Shown here: positions 12,076 to 25,900 of the stretch, piece by piece
How positions within the stretch are numbered: position 1 is the first letter of the stretch
How the letters are laid out: every line of letters starts with the position of its first letter
Source: Allantophomopsis cytisporea
Taxonomy: Eukaryota; Ascomycota; Leotiomycetes; Phacidiales; Phacidiaceae
NCBI GenBank assembly: GCA_024752435.1
Contig: CP103025.1
Coordinates: forward strand, 2,108,001 to 2,172,000
Reading direction: 5' to 3'
DNA length: 64,000 nucleotides
Program-made: the position numbers and the translations under genes
Notes under the pieces: model-generated
What the model saw: the letters and a program-made list of their open reading frames with translations, nothing else
Databases searched by the model: none
Told to the model about the DNA's origin: nothing

Positions 12076-15000
12076 GATGATATTTGGGAGGGCGAGCAGA
12101 ATATCGAGTCGTCAACGCTTCGAGTCTTCGAGTCCTCGATCGAAATTCAGTCGTGGATGATGATGCCCTCTACGTCGTCGTTGCGGGGCGTGTTCGCGAG
12201 CGTCTTGACGCCCGGAACTGTTATGGGTTTGAGCGCAATAGGCCGATAACAAAGTCGGCACCTCACAGCAATTGGGATGCTGGATTGATGCTTATCACAG
12301 GTGTTGTCGAAGATCAGGCCAGAGGCTCAGTGAAGTGAAGTCGAGTTGATGAGAATGTCGAAGAGAGAAGGTCGTCAAGGCGTCCTCAGAAGGTTATCGG
12401 GCGTCCGATGCATTCGCAGTCGTAGTAATTTCCCTCTTTTTTCCGCCTGGAGGTTGCCAGTGTACCGGGCCTTTTGATGTAAACCTGGACAGTCGTGGAG
12501 ATAGCGTTTCGGTAATTGGCGACGCTCACCCTCTTGTGGGAATAAAGATACAAGTATGAAAGTAAATCGCAAACCAAGATTGAAATTAGTTACCCTTTAA
12601 ATCTTTGTTCTTTGACGAAACCACAAGTCCACGTTCTCGATTATGTTCCTTTCTTTTCTGCGACGACAATAACGTTCGATGGTGCAGTGGGGGTGAATTT
12701 TGTGAATTTTACTGAGGGGGGCACACAGTGTTTGGAGCTCTTTGCAGTATGGTCGGGCGAAGGCCTGCGGTCTTGCCCACCGGCACGACACTGCAGGCCC
12801 AATTTCATGCCCGCGGGGTTCAGCTTGCAGTCGAACACTTTTGACTTTGGCGCTTGAGGGTCAAGAGAATCCGTTTTCACGGCTATTCACAACCCCGTTG
12901 GCCCGTGTATTCATTCAGTTCATATCCTTCCTCGTGCGATGTGCTTCCACTCCTCGTACTTCTTGCAGTTTGGGGGTTGCTGTGGATGCTCCATACATAC
13001 ATACTACGATGAACATCCATAAATACGATATGGAGATGTTCCTGTACGTGCATGGAATACTAGTATGGTGGTACTGTATGGATACAGCAGGTAGGATGTC
13101 ATGCGCTAAGTGATATGTTAATACTCTACGAGATATTGTGCCTTTGGGGAGACTGTTCACACCCTCCTTGATGCACTTGAAAGGCACCTTGTGAAGGCCA
13201 AGAGATACGTAAAATCGGATATTCATACAGAAGGGGAAAACAGGTGACCTTCGAACAAAGCGAATGTTGATCGAACCACAGAATAATCAACACTTCGACT
13301 ATCTAGGTCTAAGGAGCAGGAGGACATACTTGGAGGTAGTAGTGCTCCTGCAGAAAAATGGTATGCAGCAGACCTTGCAGAATCGCAGACCTCAAATCAT
13401 GGAGGACCGATTCTCTTGCAGGGTCGTAACAGGGGATATTCGCAAGCAACACTACTGCACTTTACTTTACAGGGGACTTGGGCCATATTGCCCACGCGTC
13501 CTCGAATATCGCCCGCTCATTGGTCTCTTCAGACGCTGAAAGCTTAATGTTTTGCCATATGGCTGGCGGGAGCCGAGAGGAAGGGTGGGCATCTGACTTA
13601 ATAACTCTTCAAGGGTACACAAGATGTTCTTTTGAACCTCTTCCACCCAGTTAGACCCAATCATCAGCGACTTTGAAAGACTGCAGATATTTCTGTGTTG
13701 AGCTCATGGGCACTGCAGTAGCACCACAGTTGGAATTCCGAAAGCCTCAGATGAACCTTATTGCTTTTCTGATCAGATGTGCATAGAAATCGAACAATTG
13801 AAAGAGTTGTGCTGATGCTGACTTTCAACATAACCTGGAGAAAGGTGGGTAGGAGCTTCTGACTAGATAGATCTCTGAAACCTCAACATAGTGAGACCAC
13901 AAGAGCTCTCTCATTAGGTATAAAAAATTGATAGTTTGGTAATAGATACGATTCCATACGCTTCTTCTCCTACGCTCCTAAGCTCTTAAGCCATTCTACG
14001 TACTACAGTCTACGGTCTACGAATTAGCAAGGCTTCACCTCCATACAACTTCACCTCATCCGAAGGAGAGATCTAGAGCAACAGCCATCGGGAGATATCA
14101 AGCGCACAGAGAAACACACAACTTTGAATTCCCAAAGCCATATTACCAAAGACTGGAAGATTGGCTTTGTTTGTCCTTGACCTAACAAAAGCAGATAAAG
14201 ATACTGGGAATTTGGGAATTTAACAAGGGCAGTAAAAGTGGCTGTCTGAAATGCCCGAAAGATTGGCTTCTACAAACAAAACTGTACTCAAACAAAAAAA
14301 AAAACATATACACGCACTTCGCATATACAGTTGAAGTTCAACACCTACATATTTGCCCCTGTTGAAAAGGATCCCCTAGTCATACTGCAAAAAAATCTGC
14401 AATCATTGACTCGCCGGCAAAACATCTTTCCCGCTCGTAAGACTTGTGCGCAGCCGCATCCCCAACGAAGGCTGAACCGAGGTTCCTACGGACCAATGAG
14501 ACCGGCACAGCTACATATTCTATGGCCACGTCTATGGCCGCCTCGCAGAGCTTAAGCTTGGTAACTTAACTTAAGCATATTCTACTGCCTCTTTGTTGGC
14601 ACTCCGATTTTTTTGGGTAGGCCTGGCGATTGGAGCTACTATACAAGTAGGAATAGGAATTGGAATAGGAATAGTCATGTCTGATCTTTTTCAAGTCACG
14701 ATCTGCTGCATCCTTCTGCATACTAAGTATCAAATCTGTTCATCGAGGGCAGCAATTCTTAGTCTTATATCTACCCTTTCCAGAATGTTGCCTGGTTCTT
14801 GAACGAGATTGTGGAGCGGCATGTCACTGCTACGAAAGATTTTTGACTAATCTGCAGTGATAAACACCTATACTATGTAGTAACTTATGCACTCCACAAA
14901 TACAAGGAAAATTTTCCATGTAAGTAAGAGCCCATAGCACCAGATTGCCGTTGATATGAATACGTACGTAGTTATAATTGTTTATGTTCCACGTCATTCA

Positions 15001-16886
15001 TGGAAACTCTTGACAATGACGGCATGCTGTCTCGGTGTGTCTCGCCGACTATGTTCTAAGATCATAGGCAATTGAATTGCATACCATAACTTCTTCGTGC
15101 TTCCACAAGTCGTCATGGACGTTGATAGAGTCGAAGACTGGTAGGTTTGTATGCATACACAGTGCATATGAAGTGGCAGATCTGACCGTGATATACCCCT
15201 GTCACCAGCATTACCAATAGTATAACACTGGCCCTTTAAGAGCAACTTCTGTTCCAAGCATCGCACGAAACGTAGTTCAAGTTCCAAATCGAAGAATTTT
15301 CAGGTGGGTTAACCCTTAACTCAAGAGGGTCGTCTGAAGCCGAAGCTATTGATAATGGGGATTTCTCTTGAGCTGTCACTCGCGACACCGATATGTTCAA
15401 CAAAGCAACTGGTAACCGCTCAATCTATGCATTTGAGAAGTAGTTCAAGCTCTAGGGATGAATTCGCATGTAGCTCAAGATGGGCCTGTGAATATGTCAG
15501 ATGGAATCATCGTTAAGTTGAGAGAATATTTTGAAGTTGCACTCGGAATCAACACAGCTGACAAGGGTGTGTTTTAGATATTGTTCGTATCTCTTTCCAC
15601 AGCTCAGTAGCTCAGTATCATCTCAGCTAAGGCGATGCGACAGGAGGCCAGCTGAGGTAAAGTAGATAGATAGGTAGGTAGGTGGATCGGTTACAAAGAC
15701 CAGTGCATAGAAAATGTAGGATGCTAAGCACCACTAGGTACGCAACCTCTTAACATAAGAAATTCTCACATCTCACCAAGCAAACAAGCAAGCAGCAGGA
15801 GCAAGCATCCATATACACCCAAGCTAAGCACAACCTGCACAATCAAAAACTTTTATAGCATCTCAAAACATATCCTACCCAGTTCACATTCAAATATAAT
15901 CACAAAGATGTAAAGGAGACCATTGAACTAATCGCAGAACATTTTCCTATGCAGTCAAGAAGAGGTTTGCAGGTGAGCAAAGCAGCTACTTTAGAAGATC
16001 TGGATACATGTGCTACGATCTAAGGAGGTCGCAACAGATGCAGCTCGAACACAAAAAAGCCGAAGAGCTAAGCTACCAAATCCAGCGCAATGAAGATCCT
16101 TTTTGAAGAAGATGCATTCCACACAAGGTGGTTGCAAAAATCTATCGCAAGGAAATGATCGGTGAAACCAATGTACGACTCTTCAAAGCAAAGACAATGA
16201 AACCCAGAAGAGGGAACCAATGTAATGTGATGAAGGTTTCAATCTCCGAAGAGAGAAGTGTCGATGAGGATCGATGATCAATAAGGAAAACAAGGGTAGA
16301 AAAAACAACGCAAAATGAAAAAGAAAAAAATGAAAAACAATTTCTGGGTGAGTGCCATATTCGTATCTGCCATCCCTGCAACCATCGTAAAAACTCCTCC
16401 GATCAAAAGTAACAAGTTCCTTTTTGTCCTGATTCGCAATAAACAAGCCAAGCCGAAGAAGTATCGAGAAGGAAACCGAAGAAAAGGTGGAGAAGTTGAT
16501 TGTACAGTGAAGTTGCCATATGCCAGACCCCGCCGGACTCCAACCAGATGAGGGAAACTAAGGAAGGAAGTCGGAAAGCAGAGAGGTAGATGTGCAAATG
16601 CAGTTTTTTGTGTCTCAGCGCCCACACATAATTGAGAAGCCCAACCAACATGACAGAGAAAAGAGAGCATTGCATTCGTGGTCCATTTGAAAGACGCAAA
16701 GAGCAGAATTTCAGGTTGGCAAAGAACACTCAGCGCAATGAATGGTATGCCCAAATAAAGGAAAAACCTCCACCCAAATTTACTGCAAGACCAGAAGTGA
16801 AGACTAGTGCATGCCAGTATCAAGGAACGCCACTCGCTCAGACATAACTCCTTTTGCTGTACCGAAATGCAAATGCCATGTTTTCT
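12076..16886. other. 4.8 kb without a recognised gene
   Basis: The first few hundred bases are the nuc-1 promoter and leader. At the other end, 16.1-16.9 kb is probably the T-rich csx1 3' UTR on the minus strand, which explains a hydrophobic-looking frame there. Short repeats occur (GGAATA-type at 14640; AGGTAGGTAGG at 15670). No protein, RNA gene or transposon was recognised. Confidence 0.5.
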
Positions 16887-18778
16887 CTACTGTAAGATAG
16901 TTAGCTTGAGGTGAGCAAGTGAAAAAGGTCGAGAGTAGCTTACGTTGAGAGGGGCGAAATTTCCATATGGGTGGCTTGGTGGCATGCCCATTGACTGGTA
17001 CTGAGGTGGTGGTGGTGCTGGGCGGTATGGGGTACCAGCTGGTCCAGAGTTATTCTGGGATCTGCCCCAGCTCAAACGAACGCGAGAGTTTCCAATTGGG
17101 TAGCCCTGCATTTGGTTGATCGCCATTTCGGCAGCGTGGCGCTGGACGAACTGGACGAAGCCACAGCCCTTTCCGGGTGGGATCTTAACATAAGTGATCT
17201 CGCCGAAGCCCTGGAAGAACGAGCGAAGCTCATCCTCGGTAACATAGCCAGAAAGACCACCAACGAAAACAGTTGTATTGTTAGGATCGGTAAATTGGTT
17301 CATGGGTTGAGGGGTACCGTAGTAGGACATAGGAGGAGCACCCATCTGGTACATGCCTGGAGCACCCATAGCAGCACCTGGCATACCACCCTGCATACCG
17401 ACCATACCACCAGCTGGTCCACCGCCAGTCTTGTTTTTTGGAGTAGCAGTGGAGATTCTCATGGGACGGTTGCCACAGTAAACACCCTGCATCTCAGTCA
17501 AAGCACGCTGCTGGTCTGACTCATCAGAGAATCTAACAAATCCATAGCCACGAGACATGCCGGAGATCGGATCAGTCATGATCTTTGCTGACTTGCAGCT
17601 TGGGAATCGCGACTGGAACAGAGATACGAGAACGTACTCATTGACCTCTGGGCCAAGATCACCAACGAAAATAGAGAACTCTGGACCACGGTCATCACTG
17701 TATGATATGTCAGCCACGTGAATCATGTTTACAAACAGCCAACTAGATAACTGTAAATACAGAAGTGAAACTTACCGACGATCAGCCAAGCCACCACCAG
17801 AGGCCCAGTTGAGCTTGAAAGGACGGTTGGTGTTTGGAATCATGCTTCCGTTGAGCGTCAAGGCCTTGGAGGCAGCAGTTGGGGATTGGAAGTCAATGAA
17901 GCAGTATCCAGCATTTCTACAAAGGTGTCAGTTGTGTTTGAAGGTTGTGTTTGCTTGTCGTGAATGAGGATGGCTGTATGTAAGATATGTCAAGGTGCGG
18001 AAGAACCAAGTGAAGAATGAATATGAGTGTTGCAGGTGACCGCAAGCCAAACACATATAAGGTGGTAGGTTGAACCACGGGGACAGATGATGATATGCAA
18101 AAGAATGAGACTTACCCAGAGAATTTATCCCGAATCATTTTGACATTGACCTGCTCACCCATACCGAACCAGATAGAGCGGATGAAGTTCTCATCGATCC
18201 ATGGCTCAAGCTCTCCCATCCTATAAAGGTGTTAGCAAGGTTCATCGATGTTCATGTCGTTTGAATGTTGATGCAAGCACCGACATAAACAAACCCCATC
18301 AACGTAGATCACGTGATACGGGGTAATTGTTATCAGCACAACAACACTTCAACGAATCGATCGATTTTCGAAGTGCAAACATGACCCAGAGACACGAATC
18401 GATTGTGGAGAAGTGAAAGATTCTTTTGGGGATGTTCACTTACCAAAGAGTTGTCTTTGCATCTCCTCCCTGAACACTGCCAGTAGAAGCACCGTCACCG
18501 GCCTGGCCCTGGAATGGAGCTGGGGAGCCCGACTCCTGTCCATGTGGAATGCCCTGCTGAGCGGCCATTGGTGGCTGGGATTGTTGAGTAGCAGTGCCGT
18601 TACCGTTGCCCTCGGCAAATTGAGCAGATTGGCCCTGGTTTGGATCGAAGTTGGGGAATGACATGACTACCATTCCTTGGGTTAGATGTGGATTGATTGG
18701 AATTGGACGAAGGGAAGAGGAGGAAGCCTTAGTCGGCTGTGGACGATTGAGAACCGGGTCTGGAACCACGAATCCCAT
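16887..18778 (-). CDS. csx1: Csx1/Nam8-type RNA-binding protein with three RRMs
   Basis: Post-transcriptional regulator that binds mRNA; S. pombe Csx1 stabilises stress transcripts. Exons 18778-18444, 18220-18116, 17916-17776, 17697-16944 and a final 3-nt exon (16889-16887) consisting only of the TAG stop; 445 residues. RRM1 (~110-192) shows TTLWMGELEPWIDE and GYCFIDF. RRM2 (~200-285) has FSIFVGDLGPEV and RGYGFVRFSD. RRM3 (~330-405) has TTVFVGGLSGYVTE and GCGFVQFV. Gly/Met- and Pro-rich linkers and a Gln/Gly-rich N-terminus surround them. Alternative in-frame starts are 18673 and 18664 (MSFPNFDPNQGQ); I chose 18778 because it has the better initiation context, but a leader intron could change this. 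The third intron is 199 nt. Confidence 0.92.
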
Positions 18779-19115
18779 ATTGGGCAGAAGAAAGTATGTG
18801 TGGTGAACGTAGAAATTGATTTGAAGTAGAGTGTGCAAAAGGATTGAAAGATCGCGTTTAAGCAATGAGAGCACGTTAAGCTTGCAATGAAAGTACAAGG
18901 AAGGAAGGGAGACGGGAAAGAGGATGTGTGTATGCGATGAAGTGGGGAAGGTCGAGGTCGACCGATAGAAACTAGAAGTATTTATACTCGTCGACGAGGG
19001 ACTAAGCGAGCGAGAGAAGAAACACTTTTCTGAAAGATGTTTGCACCTCTTTCTTTTCGATGATTCGTTCATGAGTTCTTTAACGAGGATGGATGACTCG
19101 ATAGCGAGTCGCTCT

Positions 19116-19145
19116 TGATCGAGTGCCTCGCGAGGCACTCGATCA
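19116..19145. repeat. 30-bp perfect palindrome
   Basis: The arm TGATCGAGTGCCTCG is followed directly by its exact reverse complement, with no spacer. It lies ~340-370 bp upstream of the csx1 start codon, so it is either in the promoter or in the 5' leader, where the RNA would form a 15-bp hairpin. Confidence 0.95.
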
Positions 19146-19505
19146 TTAGAGCACGATGTGGTGGGTAGGCGCCCCGTCACAGATGGGGATGGCTGAGGGC
19201 CAAGGCATCCTTAGAGGGAAGGCCAAGTTGAGCATTTACATCAAGACATCCATGTCAAGTTGAATCCGCCTCACGCAAGCTCAGTCCCCTCCGTTAAAGA
19301 GATCATACATGGGAATGATAAACACAGGGTCATGGTCATCAAAAGCCAAGATGATATATACCCATCAGGTGTCTCCATCCATAGTGTGAAGCAGTTTGCT
19401 TACACTTCAACAGTTATGTACGATCTTTACTTCAAAGCTTTGGACGGCAAGACTGAAGGTGGCTATATGCAAGAAGCAAACTCAAGTGAAACAGAAAAGA
19501 AATCA

Positions 19506-20078
19506 TGAAACTTCAAGACTCCAATATTTGACCACAGAGCCGCAGCGACTTCGATTAGGATCTAAGATCTATGACAAGCAGCGTACGCCAGCAGCCAGAG
19601 CGAAGTTGGGAGAATAAACGGGGCCAATCAGATCTTGAAACTTCAAGTCTCGATCAACAGTCTCACAGATGTCCAGATGCAACCACAACGAAAGCCGCCC
19701 ACTACAGGAGACAGGCAGGTGTGAACGCATACTTGTCCATAACCGTGCAGCTTGGGCTCCTTAGCCGCCGAAATCAAGAGACTTCTAAGATTCTAGCTCT
19801 AGGAAGCCGCTCCGGTCACTTCAAAACCACTACCAAAAGCGCTTGAGGCGTAAGGTACACTGAAGGGGCTCGAAGCATAGCAGCATATACCGTCAAAGTT
19901 GGGCCCGGATGAAGTGCTGAAACTTCAACACTCCAGTCAACCTTCTCAATTTCATGCCGTCAAATCACGCCTAAGCTTCGTGATAAATTTCTTCGCTGCG
20001 TGCCGTATGGAAATGGACAAGGAGACGAAGGACAGCTGCGGCGTTCACAAATCCTGGGTAATGTCTTGAAACTTCAAG
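19506..20078. repeat. Cluster of four TGAAACTTCAA(G/C) elements
   Basis: Four copies lie at 19506, 19636, 19918 and 20067, all on the plus strand. The first three continue with a similar NCTC tail. They lie 0.7-1.3 kb upstream of csx1 in DNA without coding potential. Confidence 0.7.
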
Positions 20079-21823
20079 GTACCTTCCCAGAGATGCAAAT
20101 ACCGCCCAGTCTGGATGCTGATACATGGTGTCGTGATTTCTCATGTACGACAAATAATGAAAGGTAAGTTTGCGAAACTGCAGAACTCAACTATCCATCC
20201 CACGGCTTTCCAAGAATCCTACTGACAGCAATCAGGCTCCCATGTATTTTCAGACATTCGGAAATTCCTTTCAAGCCCGGGATACCAGCATTACCTCACA
20301 ATTGCGATATAACTCTTATACATGATGAAAAGGCACAAGAGGTATGACGTAACTGTGCTGCAATAGAGATCTTCACCAGATTCAACTTTTCAACATGTGC
20401 CATACATTCGATTCGCCCAGCCGCTCAAAGCTTCGTCTCGAATTGCAGGAATAAACGTGGGTAGGTTGTGCGGATTTGTTCGAGTGGAAAATTTTTACGT
20501 ACTGATTTTTCCAGTGCAAATATAAACAGATCAAACTTCGTTCTTCGCGATCAAGTGTATTATAATCTTCCGGACAGAAGATATTTCGAATCGAATTGGG
20601 ATGACTTTTATTCAACGAATTATACGCTCGCGATTATAGGAGGATTTTCGAAGGTAAGGACTCGCAGGAAGAGGGAGAAATCGCTCCAAATCTGCAAAGA
20701 CAAAAACATCTGTAAGTAATAAATTCGCACCAGACTTTTTTTTCCTTTCTCGGTAATTCTTCTTTGAAGAGGGTAGACATGAGATTGATTTTTGTTTTTT
20801 GTTTTTTTTTTGGATGACTAGTAGGGTAATAGCTATATATGTACAGCAGCGCATATAAAGCAACGAAAATGGAAGACTGAAGAGGGAAGTAGGAGTTGAA
20901 GAGGACAAGAGAAAACGATATAACGCATAAGAATTTCGATTGGCTTACTGCGCCATGTTGCCAATTGGTTGCCAGCAAACAAAAGAGCGCAACAACCGCA
21001 CAAAAAATTCTGGCATTGCTGTCATGCAGCATAGCAGGCGAGCGGCTTGCTTTGCTACACAATGCATCGCCAGTAAGGGAGGATGTGCTGATACTAGCAA
21101 TGCAACAATCCATCCGTACCGCGCAAGATTCGCCCTCAATTGCCATGCCTGTGTTGCATCTCTCTCCACCGCCCATCGAACGCAGGATAACCAATGCGCC
21201 CCGAAACAATTGACAGCAAGGAGGAGGGTATGGTACGCTGAGAAGTGGATTTCGCTGAGAGAGAGGACGAGGCAGAGGAAGGGCGGGGGTTTGTCTTTGA
21301 CTGCGACCAATCTCCCTTGAGTTGCCCTTCGCCTTGATCCTCAGAATTGAGGGTATTTGAAGACAGTATGATAGTATATGGGGAGGAATTGTCAAGCTCT
21401 TTTTTTTTTTTTTGTTATGCTGCTCAGTGTCCGGTGATGATGGGGTGCGGTCCACTTAAGCGCAAGAGCGAGATTTCTGTTCGAAAAATGATCGACTTAC
21501 AGATTGACCGGGTTTAAAGCTGTTTTGGGTGTGAGAGAGAGAGAAAACTTCAACGCGCGCTGGAGTAATTCAGAAACTGAAGCACCGGGGGCGATACAAA
21601 AAGGACGCAAAGGACCGAATGAATATCGACAGGAAACGACAACGAGGTGGAAGAAGGACGTTAAAGCTTTTTAAGTGATGTGCGAATGTGCAAAGTGCAA
21701 GCAGGAGCAGAAAAGCAGTTTTTTTTTTTCGCGGACGATGAGGTGAGGTAAGGTAGATGGAGAGAGGTTAGGTGTGTGGGTGTGAGATGGTGGGGGATAT
21801 TTGGTTTGGTGGGAGGAGGATGG

Positions 21824-22160
21824 TCAAGGTATTATTAGTCCGAGAGAGGAAGAGGGAGATTGTGAGCGGAGAGAGTAGAGAGTGGTAGAGTAGGAGTAGT
21901 AGGAGGAGTAGTAGTAGTAGTAGTAGTAGTAGACAGAGAGAGATGGAGAGAGAGAGAGTTTTTGGTCTAGGTAGTTATGTGTGGTAGTGTGGTCGAGAGA
22001 AAGTGTGGAAGTGTGGAAGTGTGGAAGTGTGGGTGTGGGTGTGGGTGTGGATGTGTGAGTGTGAGTGTGAGAGAGAGAAAGAGAAAGAGAGAGCAGAGTG
22101 CACCAGACAGACTGTGAGCAGACTGTGTGTGTGTGTGTGGTGGTGGTGGACTGTGTGCGT
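21824..22160. repeat. Purine-rich and GT-rich simple-repeat block
   Basis: A run of GTAGTAGTAG triplets (about 21890-21930) is followed by GAGA and GTGTGG/GTGGAA repeats, ending in (GT)n near 22125. Frames on the minus strand here are repeat translations, not genes. Confidence 0.85.
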
Positions 22161-22929
22161 ATGTAATTGAGTGGGTGTGTAAGGTCAGTAGGCAAGTAAG
22201 GTAAGGTTGAGCGTCGAGAATCGAAAGACTAGAGTCCTCCTCGAAGTACGGTACAGTACAGTACGGGCGAGTATAAAGAAGATGCGTGTCGAATAATGGA
22301 CAAGAGCGTGGAATAGGTAAGGTAATGTACAATACCTAGGTAGTAAGACAAGTAAGTATTTTCGTCCCTTCTCTTCTGTCTTTTCATTTGCACCTGATGC
22401 GTATATACTCGAAGTTACGCATTACGGTACGCACTGGTGTGGATTGATGCGCCTTTGCTCGTTGAAGTGTTTATCCCTTGAGAGTTGCTGTCGGATGTTA
22501 TTCTAGGTAAGGCTCAACCTTCCGATTATTTTTATTATATTGTTTTCTGTGCACAGGTGTGAGTGGCAAGTCGAGACAAAGTCGTGTTATTCATATAGTA
22601 CGCTGCCTTAGCTATTCGATTCTAGGCAAGGTATTTGTTTATTCAAGCTAGAGAATAATGAATGCGAGTGGGGGGGGGAGAAAAAGAACTGAAGATAAAT
22701 GTATAATATTAGACTGCCTACTTACCTGCCTGGGGTGGATATTCCCAGGATACCTCACTCATGATATTACTCTGTATGGATGACACTTATTCATAGTGTC
22801 ATCTATGGGCAATAATAATGTAGAGAAGGAAGAAGCATGAAAATGATAAGTAGAATAGAATAAATATATGGTGCTGGTGGTATGGGTATTATTTTCTCCA
22901 GCTGTGGGCATCTTTTTATTTCTCTCTCT

Positions 22930-22955
22930 CACTCCTCCTCCTCCTCCTCCTCCTC
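22930..22955. repeat. CTC trinucleotide microsatellite
   Basis: About eight consecutive CTC units flanked by (TC)n. No coding context is seen. Confidence 0.85.
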
Positions 22956-25900
22956 TCTCTTGCGCGTTTTCTTTGGTAACAGCTGCTGACTGGCCGAAAC
23001 GATGACAGTAGTCATGCTCATCAATGCGCTGCCTCTTCCCTCTTCCCAAGCTCAACTGGTTGAAGCTGTTTTCGAAGACAACGAATGAAGAAACGGATGA
23101 CTACGAACAACACGGACGATAAACAATTAGGCCATCATTTAGCTTTGGACCTTATTCCGAGAGCTCCATTCATCGCATCGAACCAGCGTCTGTACGCAAA
23201 GGTAAAAAGACACGCAAGAATTCGAGCTTGTAAGCTTGCGGAAAAGAGTTAAAATACGGCAGCGCATAGAGCAGAATAACGATAACAATCCAGTCCAGTC
23301 CGGCCCAGTCAAGGCAAATCAAGTGCAGTCCAGTCCAGTATTTGGGTATAGACGGACCCAAAAGATATGAATAACTGGAAAAACGAGTGGCCGGTAAGGT
23401 AGGTTAGGTAATAATCCAAGCAGTGGGGTACGGTAAGAAGTATTTCATAGCGATTCGACGTATTCCGTCAGCCCGAAAACATTGGAGAGTCTTGATGACC
23501 TCGACGTATGTATTCTATTCTATGAATAGGTATGAATGAGTATGTCATCTGTATCATATTCGAGCAGTATTCGGTATTGCCGGGTTCATCTCAGCCTTTT
23601 CAAGTCAAGCAGAGAGATACCTTAGTAGAGAGCAGAAATGCACAGATCACAAGCTCCACTGGGGGCATGGAGTAAATATGTACGTATGTATTCGATTCGA
23701 CTCGAGAGACTACATCACAGGTAAGAAGATTGAAGAGCGAAAAGGAAGGAAAATTCACAATCACCGTCTCGTTACATAAGCAGAACAGGCAAGTCTTATT
23801 TCGAAAGATGCAGGGCAAGGTAAGGTTGAACCAGGGCAGGACTCTCTTTGTAGGATGGGTGCAGCGACTCAACACACTTCATTTACTCGTTTGGTGCATA
23901 GCATGGCCTATCGGAGCCAAAGTCAGTCTTAATATGTGAGGTTGGCGGTGGATCTTGTGGGATGGGGCTGAGGACTTGGACGACGCCATTCCGATACGGG
24001 TCTCTTTGCAAACCAGGTGTCCCGTGATGAACCATGCCGGTGTTCTGTTGCATGTATGTAATGCTTGAATGTTGATGCTGATGCTGATGCTGCTGTGTTT
24101 GAGTTGTGACGAGCACAGTGCCGAAGGCTTGTACGTGTACGTAGTATGTATGCGGTGATGCTGTGAGACTGTGATGAGATTCTGCAAATCTGTAAGAGAT
24201 TGACCACTCACGACTGCACTCTCGCCGAATATGCTTCCCGATGAATATAGAGCTTAGGTTGAATGTGGTTTAGGTTCGATGACATTATCATCACATTATT
24301 CATGCTACTGGACACAATAGATGCGTAGGTACATTGGTATACTTTATACTTCTCTATCTCAGCCTATCTGACTGCGTATACACATACGTATGCATTATTA
24401 TTATTACTACTGTTTCCAGTGTTCGTTCAAGGCTCTATCCGCTATCACAATACACCGCTTCTACTCAATACTCAATACTCAATATTAGAATATCCATTTA
24501 TATCTATCTTCCTTCATATCTTCACATCAACATGAAGCCATCCAGACCTTCGCTGTGTTCAGTATCCTCGGCACAAGTAGATACATACCAATCCCAACAA
24601 GCAAGTCATGGCGATGCCGGCACGGGCACGGCACACCTTACACGCAACAAGCGGAAGTCTCTTGCAAACAAGCAACGAAGTATGTATGTACAAGGCACAG
24701 ACAGGCACAAACATAAGGTAGTCCCATACACACATACATACACACACTCACTACCACCGCGCAAGAAAAGGCTCCGTCATCCGGGATCACTGACCCTCCA
24801 CACTTGTTGCCATAGTCCCTTCGTCAAAGCCTACATTACCCATCCCTACCTTCCCTTAGCTCTATGGAGCATACCAATCGCAGCAGCCATTTGAGTGAAA
24901 AACACGAAAAACCCGAAAAAAATTTCATGGTCGACATCCATGAACCTCCACGACATTGATGGCATCCCGTTCACCAGTCCGACTCCCGGTCGAGACTTGA
25001 TGAAATAAATGTATTCATGATGGATGGATGCTGTACATAAATAATGCACCAACTGCACCATTGTGTGACCTCTGCATTGTTCATCGATATCCTTGCCACA
25101 GAGATTGAAACCTGAAGCGCACATTCCGGCCCAAACCGACTTGTGTAACGTCAGATACCTAGGTACTACCTAAGGTACGATCGACCATCTCAAGCACGTG
25201 ATATCTACATGTTCCAGAACCAACCTTCACTTCCTTCATATGTGCTTTTCGTTGATTCTCTCCCACTACAGCTTCTCCCCTTCCACACTCCTCAAAGAAA
25301 ATAGCAATTGTAAGCGACGGCTTACCACTGCGTCGAGGAATATGTAGGGATACGGCATAAATATGATACGGTATGGCAAAGATATGCAGTAGACTCTCGG
25401 TCAGGCAACGGAGCACAAGCAAGCAAGTCAAGCAAGGAGATCATCAGATCCAGCTAAATGACCATCCGGCCCAGTAGCACGGAACTTCCAGGCACGGCGT
25501 CTTCAAGTCACAGCCGTGCCGTACCCAAGCACTGAAGGTCAAAGGTCAATCACACCAACCAACAGCTCTCAGCTGCTCTCAGCACTACAGCAGAGTTAAG
25601 TGCAACATCGTCCAGGGCATCAGCTTGGCCGAGGGGTCCTGGCCTCAGCTCATACCACGTACGTGATGGTAGATAGTCCAGTTGACTAAGTTTTCTTTGC
25701 GCGCGTGGGACGTCTATGACTGCCGTACTGAATATTATTCACGCATCACGCGAAGCACATTGCCGCACCATGGCGTTGCCTCAAGGCCTTGTCTGCCCTA
25801 TGGATGTGGTAGGTACATCCATGGCTAGAGCTTGGGTGGGTGCTGGTAGTGAGCAGAAATGAGAGCCGGTGCATACGAGAGACATGGAGTGGCCTGCTGG

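Noticed and set aside
16278..16823. 181-codon hydrophobic frame on the minus strand
   Set aside because: It lies just downstream of the csx1 stop in T-rich sequence that is most likely the csx1 3' UTR; hydrophobicity follows from T-rich codons.
18440..19180. Extending Csx1 N-terminally by ~130 residues to the frame start
   Set aside because: The extension is T/C-rich translation with no similarity to RNA-binding proteins and looks like a 5' leader; conserved sequence begins only after the chosen ATG.
20634..21455. 273-codon minus-strand frame
   Set aside because: It begins without ATG, contains poly-Lys and poly-Phe from A/T runs, and its second half overlaps open frames on the other strand. 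No motif was recognised.
21824..22332. Thr/His/Ser-rich frames of ~120 codons
   Set aside because: They are translations of the GT/GA microsatellite block.
24334..24894. 186-codon plus-strand frame
   Set aside because: Translation of TAT/CAT-rich DNA with runs of Tyr and Ile, then basic low-complexity sequence; no recognisable family.
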